DNA of 32,029 bases from Thiohalomonas denitrificans (GCF_016841685.1 NZ_JAENYR010000044.1:1-32029); one strand, 5' to 3'. Numbered from the stretch's first letter, positions 1 through 7,300 are shown. Translations and numbers: made by a program. The notes: generated by a model from the letters alone, not told the origin.

Positions 1-192
1 GAAGGGAGCCAGGCCCTGAAGACCGCCTACCAGTTCCGCAAGCGGCTCCAGACCATCTGGCAGTCGGCCGCCGGCCCCGACCAGGTCCGCACCGCCCTGC
101 AGGAGTGGTGCCGACAGGCCGAGGCCACCGGCATCGAAGCGCTGCAACGCTTCGCCCGCCAGCTGGGCGGCTACCGCCTCAGGGACGCCTGA
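1..192 (+). CDS. C-terminal end of a probable acyl (delta-9) fatty-acid desaturase, truncated by the window edge
   Basis: Frame 1 is open from the first base to a TGA at 190-192 and gives 63 residues. The visible part is a helical tail rich in Q, R, A and W (LKTAYQFRKRL, then ALQEWCRQAEATGIEALQRF). It resembles the C-terminal extension of gammaproteobacterial DesA-type membrane desaturases, which carry this Trp/Cys-containing helical tail after the histidine-box membrane domain. None of the histidine boxes lies inside the window, so the assignment rests only on remembered similarity of the tail. GC-rich codon use fits the host. The alternative is another protein ending in a similar helical tail. 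Confidence 0.45.
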   Translation, partial: EGSQALKTAYQFRKRLQTIWQSAAGPDQVRTALQEWCRQAEATGIEALQRFARQLGGYRLRDA

Positions 193-219
193 ACCCGCAT
201 AACCACGCAGGCCGCGTAG

Positions 220-287
220 GGTGGATTAGCGGCGCCCCGGCACACACGTTGACGATCCCGCCCCGTGTGTGCGCCGCGTAATCCACC
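220..287. repeat. Long imperfect hairpin (REP-like) behind the first gene
   Basis: GGTGGATTAGCGGCGC at 220-235 pairs with GCGCCGCGTAATCCACC at 271-287 apart from one extra base. Inside it CACACACG (241-248) pairs with CGTGTGTG (264-271). It lies 27 bases past the stop codon of the partial gene, so it could limit readthrough or protect the 3' end. There is no T-tract. The sequence type is common as a dispersed intergenic palindrome. Confidence 0.6.
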
Positions 288-315
288 GCCGTCCCGGTGA
301 ATCGCAACCCCAGCC

Positions 316-338
316 GTAGGAGCGGCTTCCAGCCGCGA
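316..338. repeat. REP-type palindrome
   Basis: GTAGGAG is followed by the hairpin GCGGCT-TCC-AGCCGC at 322-336. This 'GTAGGAGCGGCTTC...GCCGCGA' form is a widespread proteobacterial REP sequence and is normally mobilised by RAYT transposases. A RAYT gene lies later in the window (28712-29248), but its own flanking REPs have a different sequence. Confidence 0.6.
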
Positions 339-683
339 TATCCCCCCTTGCGATTCCCACCCCTAACCGATAATGTCAGTCAAAACAGACGCCACCGGAA
401 CATCAGGCGTCGGAACGATGAATAGAACGGACATCGCCATGGAAGCCGCTCCCGGGGCCCGACATCAGATTATCTACTGCACCGGCCGGCCAATGCCGAC
501 CCGGCTGCCGCCGTCGCGCCCTCAAAGCCAAACCTTTCCTGTCCGTCCGCTCAGTACGCCGATTTCCTTCGCATACCCGCCAGCGCGACCACCGGCCTGC
601 CCACTAACACCGGAATACACCTCCGCTGGGTGCAAACTTCGGAATTGCTACCACAGAATTCTGCGGTTACACGGGTCGCCGCC
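339..683. other. Intergenic stretch without a supportable gene
   Basis: I see no convincing coding region here. One reading frame is open from 373 to 816, but its product is proline-rich and low-complexity, has no ribosome binding site before its ATG, and runs into the candidate attC at 684-837. No integron integrase or attI site could be recognised in this gap or on either strand to its left. Confidence 0.5.
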
Positions 684-837
684 GCATAACCGGCTACGCG
701 GTGAGCGACCGCCTATCCGTCCAAAGCAGATCGGTAGTATTCGGTGCAAATGGTTGGTTTGGCGAGGGAGTCCCACGGTGCCCGTGGTTAATTGCTTATG
801 GTTTAGGCGGCATTGAGCCGCCTACTTATAGTTATGC
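684..837 (+). other. Candidate integron attC site (upstream of the first cassette gene)
   Basis: GCATAAC at 684-690 and GTTATGC at 831-837 are perfect reverse complements and match the R'' and R' core boxes of attC sites. Next to them TACGCGG (695-701) and CCGCCTA (818-824) give partial L-box pairing with one mismatch. The CATTGAGCCGC segment at 811-821 resembles the bulge side of Vibrio-type attC sites. The length, about 154 bp, is long but within the published range. It ends 21 bases before the ATG of the first cassette gene, as expected. The central part pairs poorly by eye, so confidence is moderate. Confidence 0.5.
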
Positions 838-858
838 CCACTGAATTGGTAAATCGCA

Positions 859-1818
859 ATGAATGAAGAAATGATGGAATTCGTTGAAAAGGAGCGCGCT
901 GAAAGAGAAAAAGAGCGGCTTGCGATGTATGAGGAATTAAACTTAAGAGAGAAAGAGCTCTCTAAGTATCGCGATAGGCTTCGAATGCAGGAGCGGGAGC
1001 TAGAAGACTATAAAGCTGATCTGAAGAAAGAGCAGTTAGAAAGAGAGCAAGCCTTCAGGCATGAGTTAGCTCAGCGCGATAAGCTCATTAAGGAGCGTGA
1101 GCAGGAGCTGTTTGCCAGACAAGCGAGGATGGAAGAACAGTTTCTTCATCGACAACAAGAAACAGAAAAACTACGCGATGAGCTTCAGAGTGAGTTGGCT
1201 CGGAAAGAGAAAGATCTAAACCTGCTTTTTGCAGAGGTCGAAAAGGAAAAAGAGAAGTATAGGGAAGATAGTCGGCAAGCTATCGAATCGAAGTCGCAAA
1301 AATTCGTAGATTCAGCCTTGAGTCTTCTTGAGCAAAAAGAATCGAAATTTCACAAAATTTCTAGGAACTGGTCAATAGTAGGCGCTTTATCAATTGTAAT
1401 TGGGGTGGTTTTTGCAATCTATACAATGATTTTTGGCGCAGACTCCTATTATCAAACAGGCAATACCGGCATTAGTTACTATCTATACACTCTGTTTAGA
1501 GGGTTAATCGTAGTCGGTCTGTTTGGTGCTTTGGCGCGCTACGCTTTTGTGCTGAGTAATTCTTTTATGCATGAGTCATTAAAAAGTGGTGAACGCTTGC
1601 ATGCTATTAAATTTGGGGAGTTCTATTTAGATGCATATGGAGCTGATGCTGAATGGGATCAATTGAAGGAAGCTTTTGAGCATTGGAATATTAGTGGAGA
1701 CAGTGCGTTTTCAAAAAAAGCAACCAATCAACTTGATAGCGAGTTAGATTTATCAGTTGCAAAAGCATTCGAGAAAGCTGTAAGTCAATTTGTTGAGACA
1801 CAGCCCAAAAAGGCATAA
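859..1818 (+). CDS. Cassette-encoded coiled-coil membrane protein of unknown function
   Basis: This encodes 319 residues. Residues about 1-160 are almost continuous charged heptads (E, K, R, Q and L, no proline), so a long coiled coil is likely. Two hydrophobic segments follow, at about 172-193 and 208-232, separated by a Tyr/Ser-rich loop, and then a roughly 85-residue C-terminal soluble part. The N-terminal coiled coil has no signal peptide, which suggests it faces the cytoplasm. The gene is visibly more AT-rich than the rest of the window (AAA, GAA and TTA codons), a sign of transfer. It starts 21 bases after one candidate attC, and its stop codon lies inside the next attC, the normal layout of an integron cassette. 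I do not recognise the family. Many cassette proteins of this kind are now being found in phage defence, but nothing here proves that role. Confidence 0.85.
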   Translation: MNEEMMEFVEKERAEREKERLAMYEELNLREKELSKYRDRLRMQERELEDYKADLKKEQLEREQAFRHELAQRDKLIKEREQELFARQARMEEQFLHRQQETEKLRDELQSELARKEKDLNLLFAEVEKEKEKYREDSRQAIESKSQKFVDSALSLLEQKESKFHKISRNWSIVGALSIVIGVVFAIYTMIFGADSYYQTGNTGISYYLYTLFRGLIVVGLFGALARYAFVLSNSFMHESLKSGERLHAIKFGEFYLDAYGADAEWDQLKEAFEHWNISGDSAFSKKATNQLDSELDLSVAKAFEKAVSQFVETQPKKA

Positions 1819-1895
1819 CAAGGGGCTCCAGTGGACGACAAAAAGCGTCGCTCGTTCCTCACTCTGCTTTTTGCTGCCACTGAGCTCGGCGTTAT
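1813..1895 (+). other. Integron attC site, right end split by a group II intron
   Basis: R'' GCATAAC (1813-1819) is followed by a five-base spacer and L'' GCTCCAGTGG (1825-1834). On the other side L' CCACTGAGC (1877-1885), with one base fewer than its partner, is followed by a five-base spacer and GTTAT (1891-1895). The inner stem CAAAAAGC / GCTTTTTG extends the palindrome. This is textbook attC architecture with an unpaired base in the L arm. The R' box should read GTTATGC. Only GTTAT is present before unrelated sequence begins, and the missing GC is found at 2654-2655 behind the intron. The stop codon of the cassette gene overlaps R''. Confidence 0.85.
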
Positions 1896-2653
1896 CGCGC
1901 CGGGATAAGCTCGGTGTATCTTGCAGGGTGAAAGTCCCTGTCGGATAAGGGTTAGCCACCCACTCGTATCGAGTGTTGATCTCAATGAGGAGCGGGTAAC
2001 CGCGAACGATAAGTGAGGTAAGCGTACACAGAGAATCCTGTAGGCCGTAGGGGAGACCGTGCTCCTTGAAGTGCTGGTACAGCTTCGAAATGCTCAATCC
2101 GGATGCCGAGGGTTTTAACGTGCACCGAAGGCAATACAGAGGCACCCGATTTGGCGAGGGTGTGGAGATCCGGCGGAGTCCTCAGGCCGTGGCATGCAGG
2201 AAGAGATACGTTAGAGAACCCGGGAAGCCCCATTGGGCTTCTGATCGAGGTGAGAAGATGAAGCCGTCAGAGTTGGGGCACATATCGGGTGACGAGCCCG
2301 GAAACGGTGTGGGCTCGGGTGGAATCCTGGAACAGGGAGCGGTCAGGTGGGCCAGAAGTGGCTATATGCCGGTGGGGTGTCTTATGGGGCATAGTAGTCG
2401 GAGGTTGGGAAAGCCAGCCACATGGCGAAGGACCCCACGGAAGTACGCAGCCCTCAAAGGAAACTCGTGCCGGACACAGTCGGATCGGAGAACACGAGCC
2501 AACCTCACTGAGGGGAATAGCAATTGGACCTTGAAACGGGTAACTGTGAAGGTCCGCGCGGAAGCGAGTGCAACTGAGGAACCCGATGCGGGAAAACTGC
2601 ACGTCCGGGTCTGTGCGGGGGGGCGCAGGGTAACCGGCGTTCCTACCGCGGAT
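1896..2653 (+). mobile_element. ORF-less group II intron (class C, attC-targeting type) inserted in attC
   Basis: About 758 bases carry group II intron features and no intact reading frame for the usual reverse transcriptase/maturase. Near the 5' end there is the stem CAGGG-TGAAAGT-CCCTG, typical of domain I, and then many short paired segments. Towards the 3' end come a 34-nt domain V-like hairpin and a domain VI with a CCTACC branch-point segment. The 3' boundary is placed at GGAT (2653) because the branch A at about 2645 is 7-8 bases away and group II introns end in AY. The 5' boundary is 1896 or 1897. Removing 1896-2653 joins GTTAT to GC and restores an attC R' box complementary to R''. 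Domain IV, where class C introns carry their roughly 1.3-kb gene, is reduced to a short link. Confidence 0.75.
2579..2653 (+). ncRNA. Group II intron domains V and VI
   Basis: Domain V is the hairpin GATGCGG-GAAA-ACTGCACGTC flanked by ACCCG / CGGGT (2579-2611). This is the catalytic hairpin with a GAAA-type loop and the usual two-base bulge on the 3' side. Domain VI follows (about 2613-2653), with a GC-rich stem and the branch adenosine at about 2645 in CCTACC. The catalytic-triad position reads ACC by my pairing rather than AGC or CGC. That could reflect my alignment or a real inactivating change. Confidence 0.65.
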
Positions 2654-2673
2654 GCGTAAAAGAGGAAAATAAC

Positions 2674-2940
2674 ATGGGTGCGATTTTTAAGATTCCAGGG
2701 TACATTGTCTATTTCGTTGCAGGATTATGGGGGTTCTTCATTTCTCTCGGCATAGTGGTCGATCATTTGGGTTTCATAGGTGGTGCTATCGCATTTTTTC
2801 TCGCACCAGTGACTTTGGCTTTTGCGCCATGGTACGAGGCAATAGCGAATTCAAATTGGTTTCCAATGTTGCTTGTGTACGGCGGCTTTATAGGTGCAAC
2901 AATACTTGTAACCATAGGATCAGCGATAGATGGTGAGTAA
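2674..2940 (+). CDS. Small two- or three-helix membrane protein of the second cassette
   Basis: This encodes 88 residues, largely hydrophobic, with predicted helices at about 8-27, 33-52 and 63-83 and the tail SAIDGE. A GAGGA ribosome binding site stands 7-11 bases before the ATG, immediately after the restored attC end, so this is the first gene of the cassette. It ends TAA, and the next gene starts within 4 bases. Codon use is more AT-rich than the chromosomal genes. No motif identifies a function, and the pairing with a second small membrane protein suggests a joint membrane role. Confidence 0.75.
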   Translation: MGAIFKIPGYIVYFVAGLWGFFISLGIVVDHLGFIGGAIAFFLAPVTLAFAPWYEAIANSNWFPMLLVYGGFIGATILVTIGSAIDGE

Positions 2941-2943
2941 GTC

Positions 2944-3357
2944 TTGAAAACGGCATTAGCAGTCATAGCAGCGTGTGTATTCATGCTGATAGGCTGGCTT
3001 ATACTGGCTGCGTTGCTTTATGGCGTAATGTATGTGGCTTCCCATGCGAGGGAAGGTGTTGGCCTGATGCATGTTCTAAACATTCTGCTTATGTGGGTTC
3101 TTGGCCCTGGGTTTGGGGGCTTCTTGGCTACTTACATAACGCCAAGGGTTTTTAAGACAATTGACGCCTCGACCATTGCCACAAGCTTCATCTCTGTCGT
3201 TGTAACGCTTACTATCGTATTGAGCTTATTGACCTTGATGCTCGCGCAACACGATGGCGCCGGGGTGGGCCAATTTATTCTGTTTGTTGTTCAGGTCGCT
3301 GCAATTATTGTCGGCGCCAAAATAGGCAAAAGCGTCTATGTCCCAAGCAACACATAA
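2944..3357 (+). CDS. Small four-helix membrane protein of the second cassette
   Basis: This encodes 137 residues with a TTG start and hydrophobic segments at about 5-28, 39-62, 76-100 and 107-128. GGTGAG, overlapping the stop of the preceding gene, is the likely ribosome binding site, so the two genes are translationally linked. The stop codon TAA lies inside the R''-like ACATAAC box of the following attC remnant, exactly as in the upstream cassette. I do not recognise the family. The start could also be the later in-frame ATG at the MLIGW position, but this would remove the first helix. Confidence 0.7.
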   Translation: MKTALAVIAACVFMLIGWLILAALLYGVMYVASHAREGVGLMHVLNILLMWVLGPGFGGFLATYITPRVFKTIDASTIATSFISVVVTLTIVLSLLTLMLAQHDGAGVGQFILFVVQVAAIIVGAKIGKSVYVPSNT

Positions 3358-3376
3358 CCAGGCACTCCAGCCGACC
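3352..3376 (+). other. Left half of a third attC site
   Basis: ACATAAC (3352-3358) followed by CAGGCACTCCAGCCGACCG closely parallels the left arm of the intact attC at 1813 (ATAACAAGGGGCTCCAGTGG). No complementary right arm or GTTATGT box is visible within the next 250 bases, so the right half appears deleted. This marks the right edge of the cassette cluster. Confidence 0.6.
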
Positions 3377-3864
3377 GTGAACCTCCCCCGATTTAGAGAA
3401 CATACCTGGACACCCATCGTAAGGAGAGGAAGGAAAAAGTTGCCGCGAGCCGTCGCGGGCCATTCGGTTTTTCCCGGATTCGAGAAAGGGCGTGCGTAAA
3501 TCGGACCTGATCGGAACAATTTTGGGTTAGTAGCAGAACTCGGTGCGAGCGAAGTTCGCGGGTTTGGGATCCGCGACAGAATAGCGCGACAGTAAAGAAG
3601 GGGCTAGGCCAGCAGTGTTCGGCAGGCGCCAATCCCGGGTGTTCGTCGGTAGCCGAGTTGCTGGCAGACTTGTTTGAGGTTGTGGGCCCCGCCCACCAAT
3701 CCCTTGAAGGGGCTCTCAGAATTAATAGGGTCAGAGTAACTTTTCTGACCGGGATGAAGGTTTGCCAAGCGCTGATCGTCTTGACGGTTTCGGTATTCTC
3801 TTCGTGGCCACCTATATTCGTGACAAATGAGCGTCAATCTGCAACGCGGGCAGGCGTCGCAAGT
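3377..3864. other. Decayed intergenic DNA
   Basis: No gene can be supported. A minus-strand frame running on from the hipA remnant gives a CPRC motif and then about 60 residues ending ...GIGACRTLLA at 3604, but I cannot match it to a family. At 3729-3750 GGTCAGA and TCTGACC form a hairpin of the type often seen around RAYT-mobilised repeats. The run of short unrelated pieces suggests successive insertions and deletions next to the cassette cluster. Confidence 0.5.
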
Positions 3865-3987
3865 AGCCGCGTGATTCCGCGCATGATCGTCGGTATTGCC
3901 GCACAGGATGTTGAAGACGAGCCGTGAATAGAGTTCGCGCAGGGTGGCGGACGCATCGGTGAGGCGCGCACCGCCAATGGACGCCAT
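3865..3987 (-). pseudogene. Remnant of a HipA-family Ser/Thr kinase toxin gene
   Basis: About 41 codons read through LRELYSRLVFNILCGN and then TDDHARNH. This is the HipA C-terminal kinase signature, where the Asn and Asp of the NxxDDHxRNH loop are catalytic. HipA proteins are about 400-440 residues long. An in-frame stop lies directly upstream, and the homology ends after NHAA. No hipB antitoxin gene is seen. It is a dead fragment, probably of an old toxin-antitoxin module. Confidence 0.65.
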
Positions 3988-4006
3988 TCATTGGGTGCGC
4001 GTCTAG

Positions 4007-4012
4007 TATAAT
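4007..4012 (+). promoter_or_regulatory. Possible -10 element upstream of mrcB
   Basis: A perfect TATAAT at 4007-4012 points toward mrcB about 235 bases downstream. No good -35 hexamer sits 16-18 bases upstream, so this is only a candidate. It could also be left over from the decayed hip locus. Confidence 0.25.
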
Positions 4013-4041
4013 GACCACGAAAATAGTCTTGAATGCCGTTC

Positions 4042-4061
4042 ATGACCATTAATCTGGTCAT
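4042..4061. promoter_or_regulatory. Perfect palindrome, possible operator
   Basis: ATGACCA-TTAATC-TGGTCAT is a perfect 7-bp inverted repeat with a 6-base centre, 30 bases past the TATAAT at 4007. Its size and symmetry fit a dimeric regulator site, for example the autorepression site of a toxin-antitoxin pair. No regulator gene is adjacent. Confidence 0.35.
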
Positions 4062-4246
4062 TCCTGTCCGTTTGGGCTCTTCCAACGGCAGCCGGCGGTC
4101 GACGGGCGCCCCCACGGTGGTTTTTGGTCTCTGCCGGACCAACAACACAGCACAAGCGCCCGGTTTCGGGCAAAATCGCGTATCCCACTGACGGAGGACA
4201 CCCGTCAGGTGCGGTTTTCTGCGTTTCTCTGACACAGGTGGCGGTA

Positions 4247-6541
4247 GTGGCCCGGAAACAGAAAAAGAAGACTTCGAAAAAGAAAGGTGTATTGCGTCGA
4301 CTTGCCGAGAACCGGTGGTTCCATCTGGGCCTGTTGGCTGTTTTCCTGGTGGGGGCGGTATTCGTGGCCTGGCTCGATTACCGGGTCCGTGACCAGTTCG
4401 AGGGGCGCCGTTTCGCGCTGCCGGCCCGGGTCTACGCCCGCCCCCTGGAGCTGTTTCCCGGCGCCAGGGTGAGCGCCGATACGTTTATCAAAGAGCTGCA
4501 GCAGGTCGGCTATCGGGAGGGGCTGCGCGGCCAGCAGCCCGGGCGCTTCGAGCGCCGCGGTGACGACTTCCGGTTGGTCACCCGACCGCTCACGTTCTGG
4601 GACGGCCCCCAATCTTCGCTGTCGCTGCAGGTCTCCTTTGGCGACCATGGCGTGCGAGAGCTCTCCGGCGCCGCCGGGCCATTGAACCTGGTGCGGCTCG
4701 ATCCCGAGTACATCGGTGGCATATACCCGGCCCACAACGAAGATCGTGTGCTGGTGAGGCTGGATGGTGTGCCGAAGGCACTGGTCAATGCGCTGCTTGC
4801 GGTCGAGGACCGCAAATTCTATTTGCATCGGGGTATCGACCCGATGGGTATGACGCGGGCACTGGTGAGCACACTTTCGGGGAGAGGTGTGCAGGGGGGC
4901 AGTACCATCACCCAGCAGCTGGTGAAAAACTTTTTCCTGACCCCGGAGCGCACCCTGCGCCGAAAGTTCACCGAAGTGGTGATGGCCCTGCTGCTGGAGG
5001 CCCACTACGAGAAAAATGACATCCTCGAAACCTACATCAACGAGGTCTATCTGGGGCAGGATCGCAACCGTGCGATCCATGGCTTCGGGCTTGGAGCGCA
5101 ATTCTATTTTGGCGAGCAGCTCCGGAACCTGAGCCTCGCCGAGTCGGCGCTGCTGGTGGGGATGGTAAAGGGACCCTCCTGGTACGACCCCCATCGCCAA
5201 CCGGAACGAGCCTTGAAGCGACGCAATCTTACCCTGACGCTGATGCGCCAGCAGGGCTTTATTTCCGACGAGCAGTACCTGCAGGCCAGCGCCGCGCCGC
5301 TCGGCGTCATCGACAAGCCGGCCATGGGGACCACCCGCTATCCGGCCTTCCTGGATCTGGTGCGCCGACAGCTGTCCCGCGACTACCGCGACTCGGACCT
5401 GCAATCGGAAGGACTGCAGATCTTCACCACCCTCGATCCCCGGGTGCAGGCCGTGGCGGAACACGCGCTCACCAGCCGTCTCAACCGGCTGGACAGCAGT
5501 CCGGACCAGGGGCTGCAAGGGGCCGTGATCGTAACCGACACGCAGAACGGGGAGGTTCAGGCACTGGTGGGTGATCGTGATCCCCGTTTCCCCGGCTTCA
5601 ATCGGGCCCTGGACTCCAACCGGCCCGTCGGTTCGGTGCTGAAGCCGGCTATCTATCTGACGGCACTCTCCGACCCGTCCCGCTACACACTGGCCACATT
5701 GCTGGATGACGAGCCGTTGCTCTGGCAGGAGCCGGGACGCCCGGACTGGTCGCCCAACAACTATGATCACAAGAGTCACGGACAGGTCCCCCTCTGGCGA
5801 GCCCTGGCCCGCTCCTACAACATTGCCGCCGCCCGTCTCGGCTTCGATCTCGGCGTACCCAATGTGCTCGACACGGCCCGCAAGCTTGGCGTCGAGCGCG
5901 ATCTGCCGCCCTATGCTTCCACGCTGCTGGGCGCCGTGGCACTGTCGCCCCTTGAGGTTGCTCAGCTGTACCAGACCCTCTCCAGCGGCGGGTTCCGCGT
6001 CCCGCTACGGGCCATCCGTGAAGTATTGACCCCGGAAGGGAAGCCGCTGCAACGCTATCCACTGGCTGTAGAGCAGGTGGTCGATCCGGCGTCAGCCTAC
6101 CTGGTTACGGCGGCGCTGCAGACCGTGGTCGAGGAAGGGACGGCGCGCGGTCTGCGCAGCCAATTGCCTGAAGGGCTGTCGGTGGCAGGAAAGACCGGTA
6201 CTACTGATGATATGCGGGATTCCTGGTTCGCCGGCTATAGCGGGGATCGGGTCGCGGTGGTATGGAACGGTTTCGATGATAACCGTCCGACTTCGCTCAC
6301 TGGTGCCAGCGGTGCCATGAGGGTGTGGGGTGATTTGATGTCCGGTCTCGATGCCGAGCCGCTATCGCTGCCATTACCGGATACTATGGAGCTGGTCTGG
6401 ACCGAACCGGTTTCCGGACTGCGTGCCGACAGCGAGTGTCCCGGGGCGGTGGAACTGCCTTTTGTCCGTGGGTCAGCTCCCACCGAGCATGCCCCTTGTG
6501 CACGCTCCAGAGGCAACTGGTTCAAAAGACTTTTCCGCTGA
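4247..6541 (+). CDS. mrcB: Bifunctional penicillin-binding protein 1b (peptidoglycan glycosyltransferase/transpeptidase)
   Basis: This periplasmic, membrane-anchored enzyme polymerises lipid II and cross-links peptidoglycan. From the GTG at 4247 it has 764 residues, close to the family norm of about 770-840. A basic cytoplasmic tail (RKQKKKTSKKK) is followed by one transmembrane helix (about 23-43) and a UB2H-type region. The GT51 domain starts with the catalytic Glu in EDRKFYLHRG (E187) and contains GGSTITQQLVKN. The transpeptidase domain has SVLK (S463, K466), SYN (523-525) and KTGTT (K649). The frame stays open upstream to 4124, but AGGTGG lies 5 bases before the 4247 GTG and the basic tail is the usual N-terminus. 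GTG 4238 is an alternative. A TPR lipoprotein gene follows 79 bases later, possibly as a partner, in analogy to LpoB-type activators. Confidence 0.93.
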   Translation: MARKQKKKTSKKKGVLRRLAENRWFHLGLLAVFLVGAVFVAWLDYRVRDQFEGRRFALPARVYARPLELFPGARVSADTFIKELQQVGYREGLRGQQPGRFERRGDDFRLVTRPLTFWDGPQSSLSLQVSFGDHGVRELSGAAGPLNLVRLDPEYIGGIYPAHNEDRVLVRLDGVPKALVNALLAVEDRKFYLHRGIDPMGMTRALVSTLSGRGVQGGSTITQQLVKNFFLTPERTLRRKFTEVVMALLLEAHYEKNDILETYINEVYLGQDRNRAIHGFGLGAQFYFGEQLRNLSLAESALLVGMVKGPSWYDPHRQPERALKRRNLTLTLMRQQGFISDEQYLQASAAPLGVIDKPAMGTTRYPAFLDLVRRQLSRDYRDSDLQSEGLQIFTTLDPRVQAVAEHALTSRLNRLDSSPDQGLQGAVIVTDTQNGEVQALVGDRDPRFPGFNRALDSNRPVGSVLKPAIYLTALSDPSRYTLATLLDDEPLLWQEPGRPDWSPNNYDHKSHGQVPLWRALARSYNIAAARLGFDLGVPNVLDTARKLGVERDLPPYASTLLGAVALSPLEVAQLYQTLSSGGFRVPLRAIREVLTPEGKPLQRYPLAVEQVVDPASAYLVTAALQTVVEEGTARGLRSQLPEGLSVAGKTGTTDDMRDSWFAGYSGDRVAVVWNGFDDNRPTSLTGASGAMRVWGDLMSGLDAEPLSLPLPDTMELVWTEPVSGLRADSECPGAVELPFVRGSAPTEHAPCARSRGNWFKRLFR

Positions 6542-6620
6542 GCCGGAGTTCGGCCGCTTGGCGATCCATTTTTAGGACGGACGCAGAACCGCGGCCGTTC
6601 CGGAGCAAGGTGATTCGAAG

Positions 6621-7046
6621 ATGATAAAACCTGTACGTCGTGCTGCCTTTTTCGGGCTGATTCTGGCTTCGCTGGTGTCGGGCTGCGCCATGCAGCCCCC
6701 CGCACCGGCAACCCCACAGAATCCGGCCGTGGCCGAATTGTTGGCCACAGCCAGTGCCGAAACCCGTGCCGGGCGGCTCCCGCAGGCCATCGCGGTGCTG
6801 GAGCGGGCCTTGCGCATCGAACCCCGAAATCCCCTGCTGTGGCAAGAACTGGCGCGGGTGTACCTGCAGCGTGACGATTACCGCCAGGCCGAACAGATGG
6901 CTGCCCGTTCCAATTCCTGGGTCGGTTCCAATCGTTCCCTGCTGGCGGAGAACTGGCGCATTATCGGGGTGGCCCGGGAGGAGCGGGGTGACCCGGCGGG
7001 CGCCAGGGCCGCCTTCGAGCGGGCTGCGCAGTTGGAGCACCTGTAG
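6621..7046 (+). CDS. TPR-repeat lipoprotein
   Basis: This encodes 141 residues. A lipoprotein signal (hydrophobic stretch, then LVSGC with Cys at about residue 22) is followed by a Pro/Ala linker and two to three tetratricopeptide repeats (AIAVLERALRIEPRNPLLWQ and the next units). AAGGTGA lies 8 bases before the ATG. The Asp-after-Cys retention rule is not met (Ala), so the outer membrane is the likely site. Position directly behind mrcB suggests a role in cell-wall synthesis, perhaps bridging PBP1b to other envelope proteins. That is inference from context. Confidence 0.85.
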   Translation: MIKPVRRAAFFGLILASLVSGCAMQPPAPATPQNPAVAELLATASAETRAGRLPQAIAVLERALRIEPRNPLLWQELARVYLQRDDYRQAEQMAARSNSWVGSNRSLLAENWRIIGVAREERGDPAGARAAFERAAQLEHL

Positions 7047-7102
7047 TGGGTCACCTGGATATAACTGCTCGCCCGGGTGATCGCGCACGGCCCGGGAAAT
7101 CT

Positions 7103-7148
7103 GTCATTCCCTGTTACCCCCGCCTGCGCGGGGGTGACAGGGAATGAC
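7103..7148. repeat. Strong dispersed palindrome after the mrcB/TPR pair
   Basis: GTCATTCCCTGT with CCCCCGC pairs with GCGGGGG and ACAGGGAATGAC around a CTGC loop, giving nearly 20 bp of stem. It belongs to the common 'GTCATTCC...GGAATGAC' intergenic palindromes. A related copy is at 31911-31985. It may act as a 3' boundary for both converging genes. Confidence 0.7.
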
Positions 7149-7279
7149 GGAGACACCTGGATCCTCCATTGCCCGACCATCCGATCCCCTCCAGGTCGCC
7201 TTCAGCCGTCATCGGAGTTCGACGGGCTAAAGCCCGACCTGCATCGCCAAGGACAGGCCGGCGCGCCTTTCAAGCGCAC

Positions 7280-7300
7280 AAATCCGCCGGGAGCGGATTT
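7280..7300. terminator. Hairpin at the marR stop codon
   Basis: AAATCCGC-CGGGA-GCGGATTT is a perfect 8-bp inverted repeat overlapping the marR TAA. It is in the right place to end marR transcription, but the minus-strand flank has no clear T-run. A REP-type origin is equally possible. Confidence 0.4.

Noticed and set aside
373-816. 147-codon open frame on the plus strand
   Set aside because: The product is low-complexity and Pro/Arg-rich, it has no ribosome binding site, and it runs through a candidate attC.
2066-2659. Open frames inside the intron region on both strands
   Set aside because: The sequence is explained by group II RNA structure. The frames show no reverse-transcriptase motif such as YADD and have no conserved start.
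3604-3864. Continuation of the hipA remnant frame with a CPRC motif
   Set aside because: Homology to HipA stops at NHAA, and the rest matches no family I can name and contains a repeat hairpin.
4205-5779. 524-codon antisense frame within mrcB
   Set aside because: It is a shadow of a GC-rich gene. mrcB has all its catalytic motifs on the plus strand.
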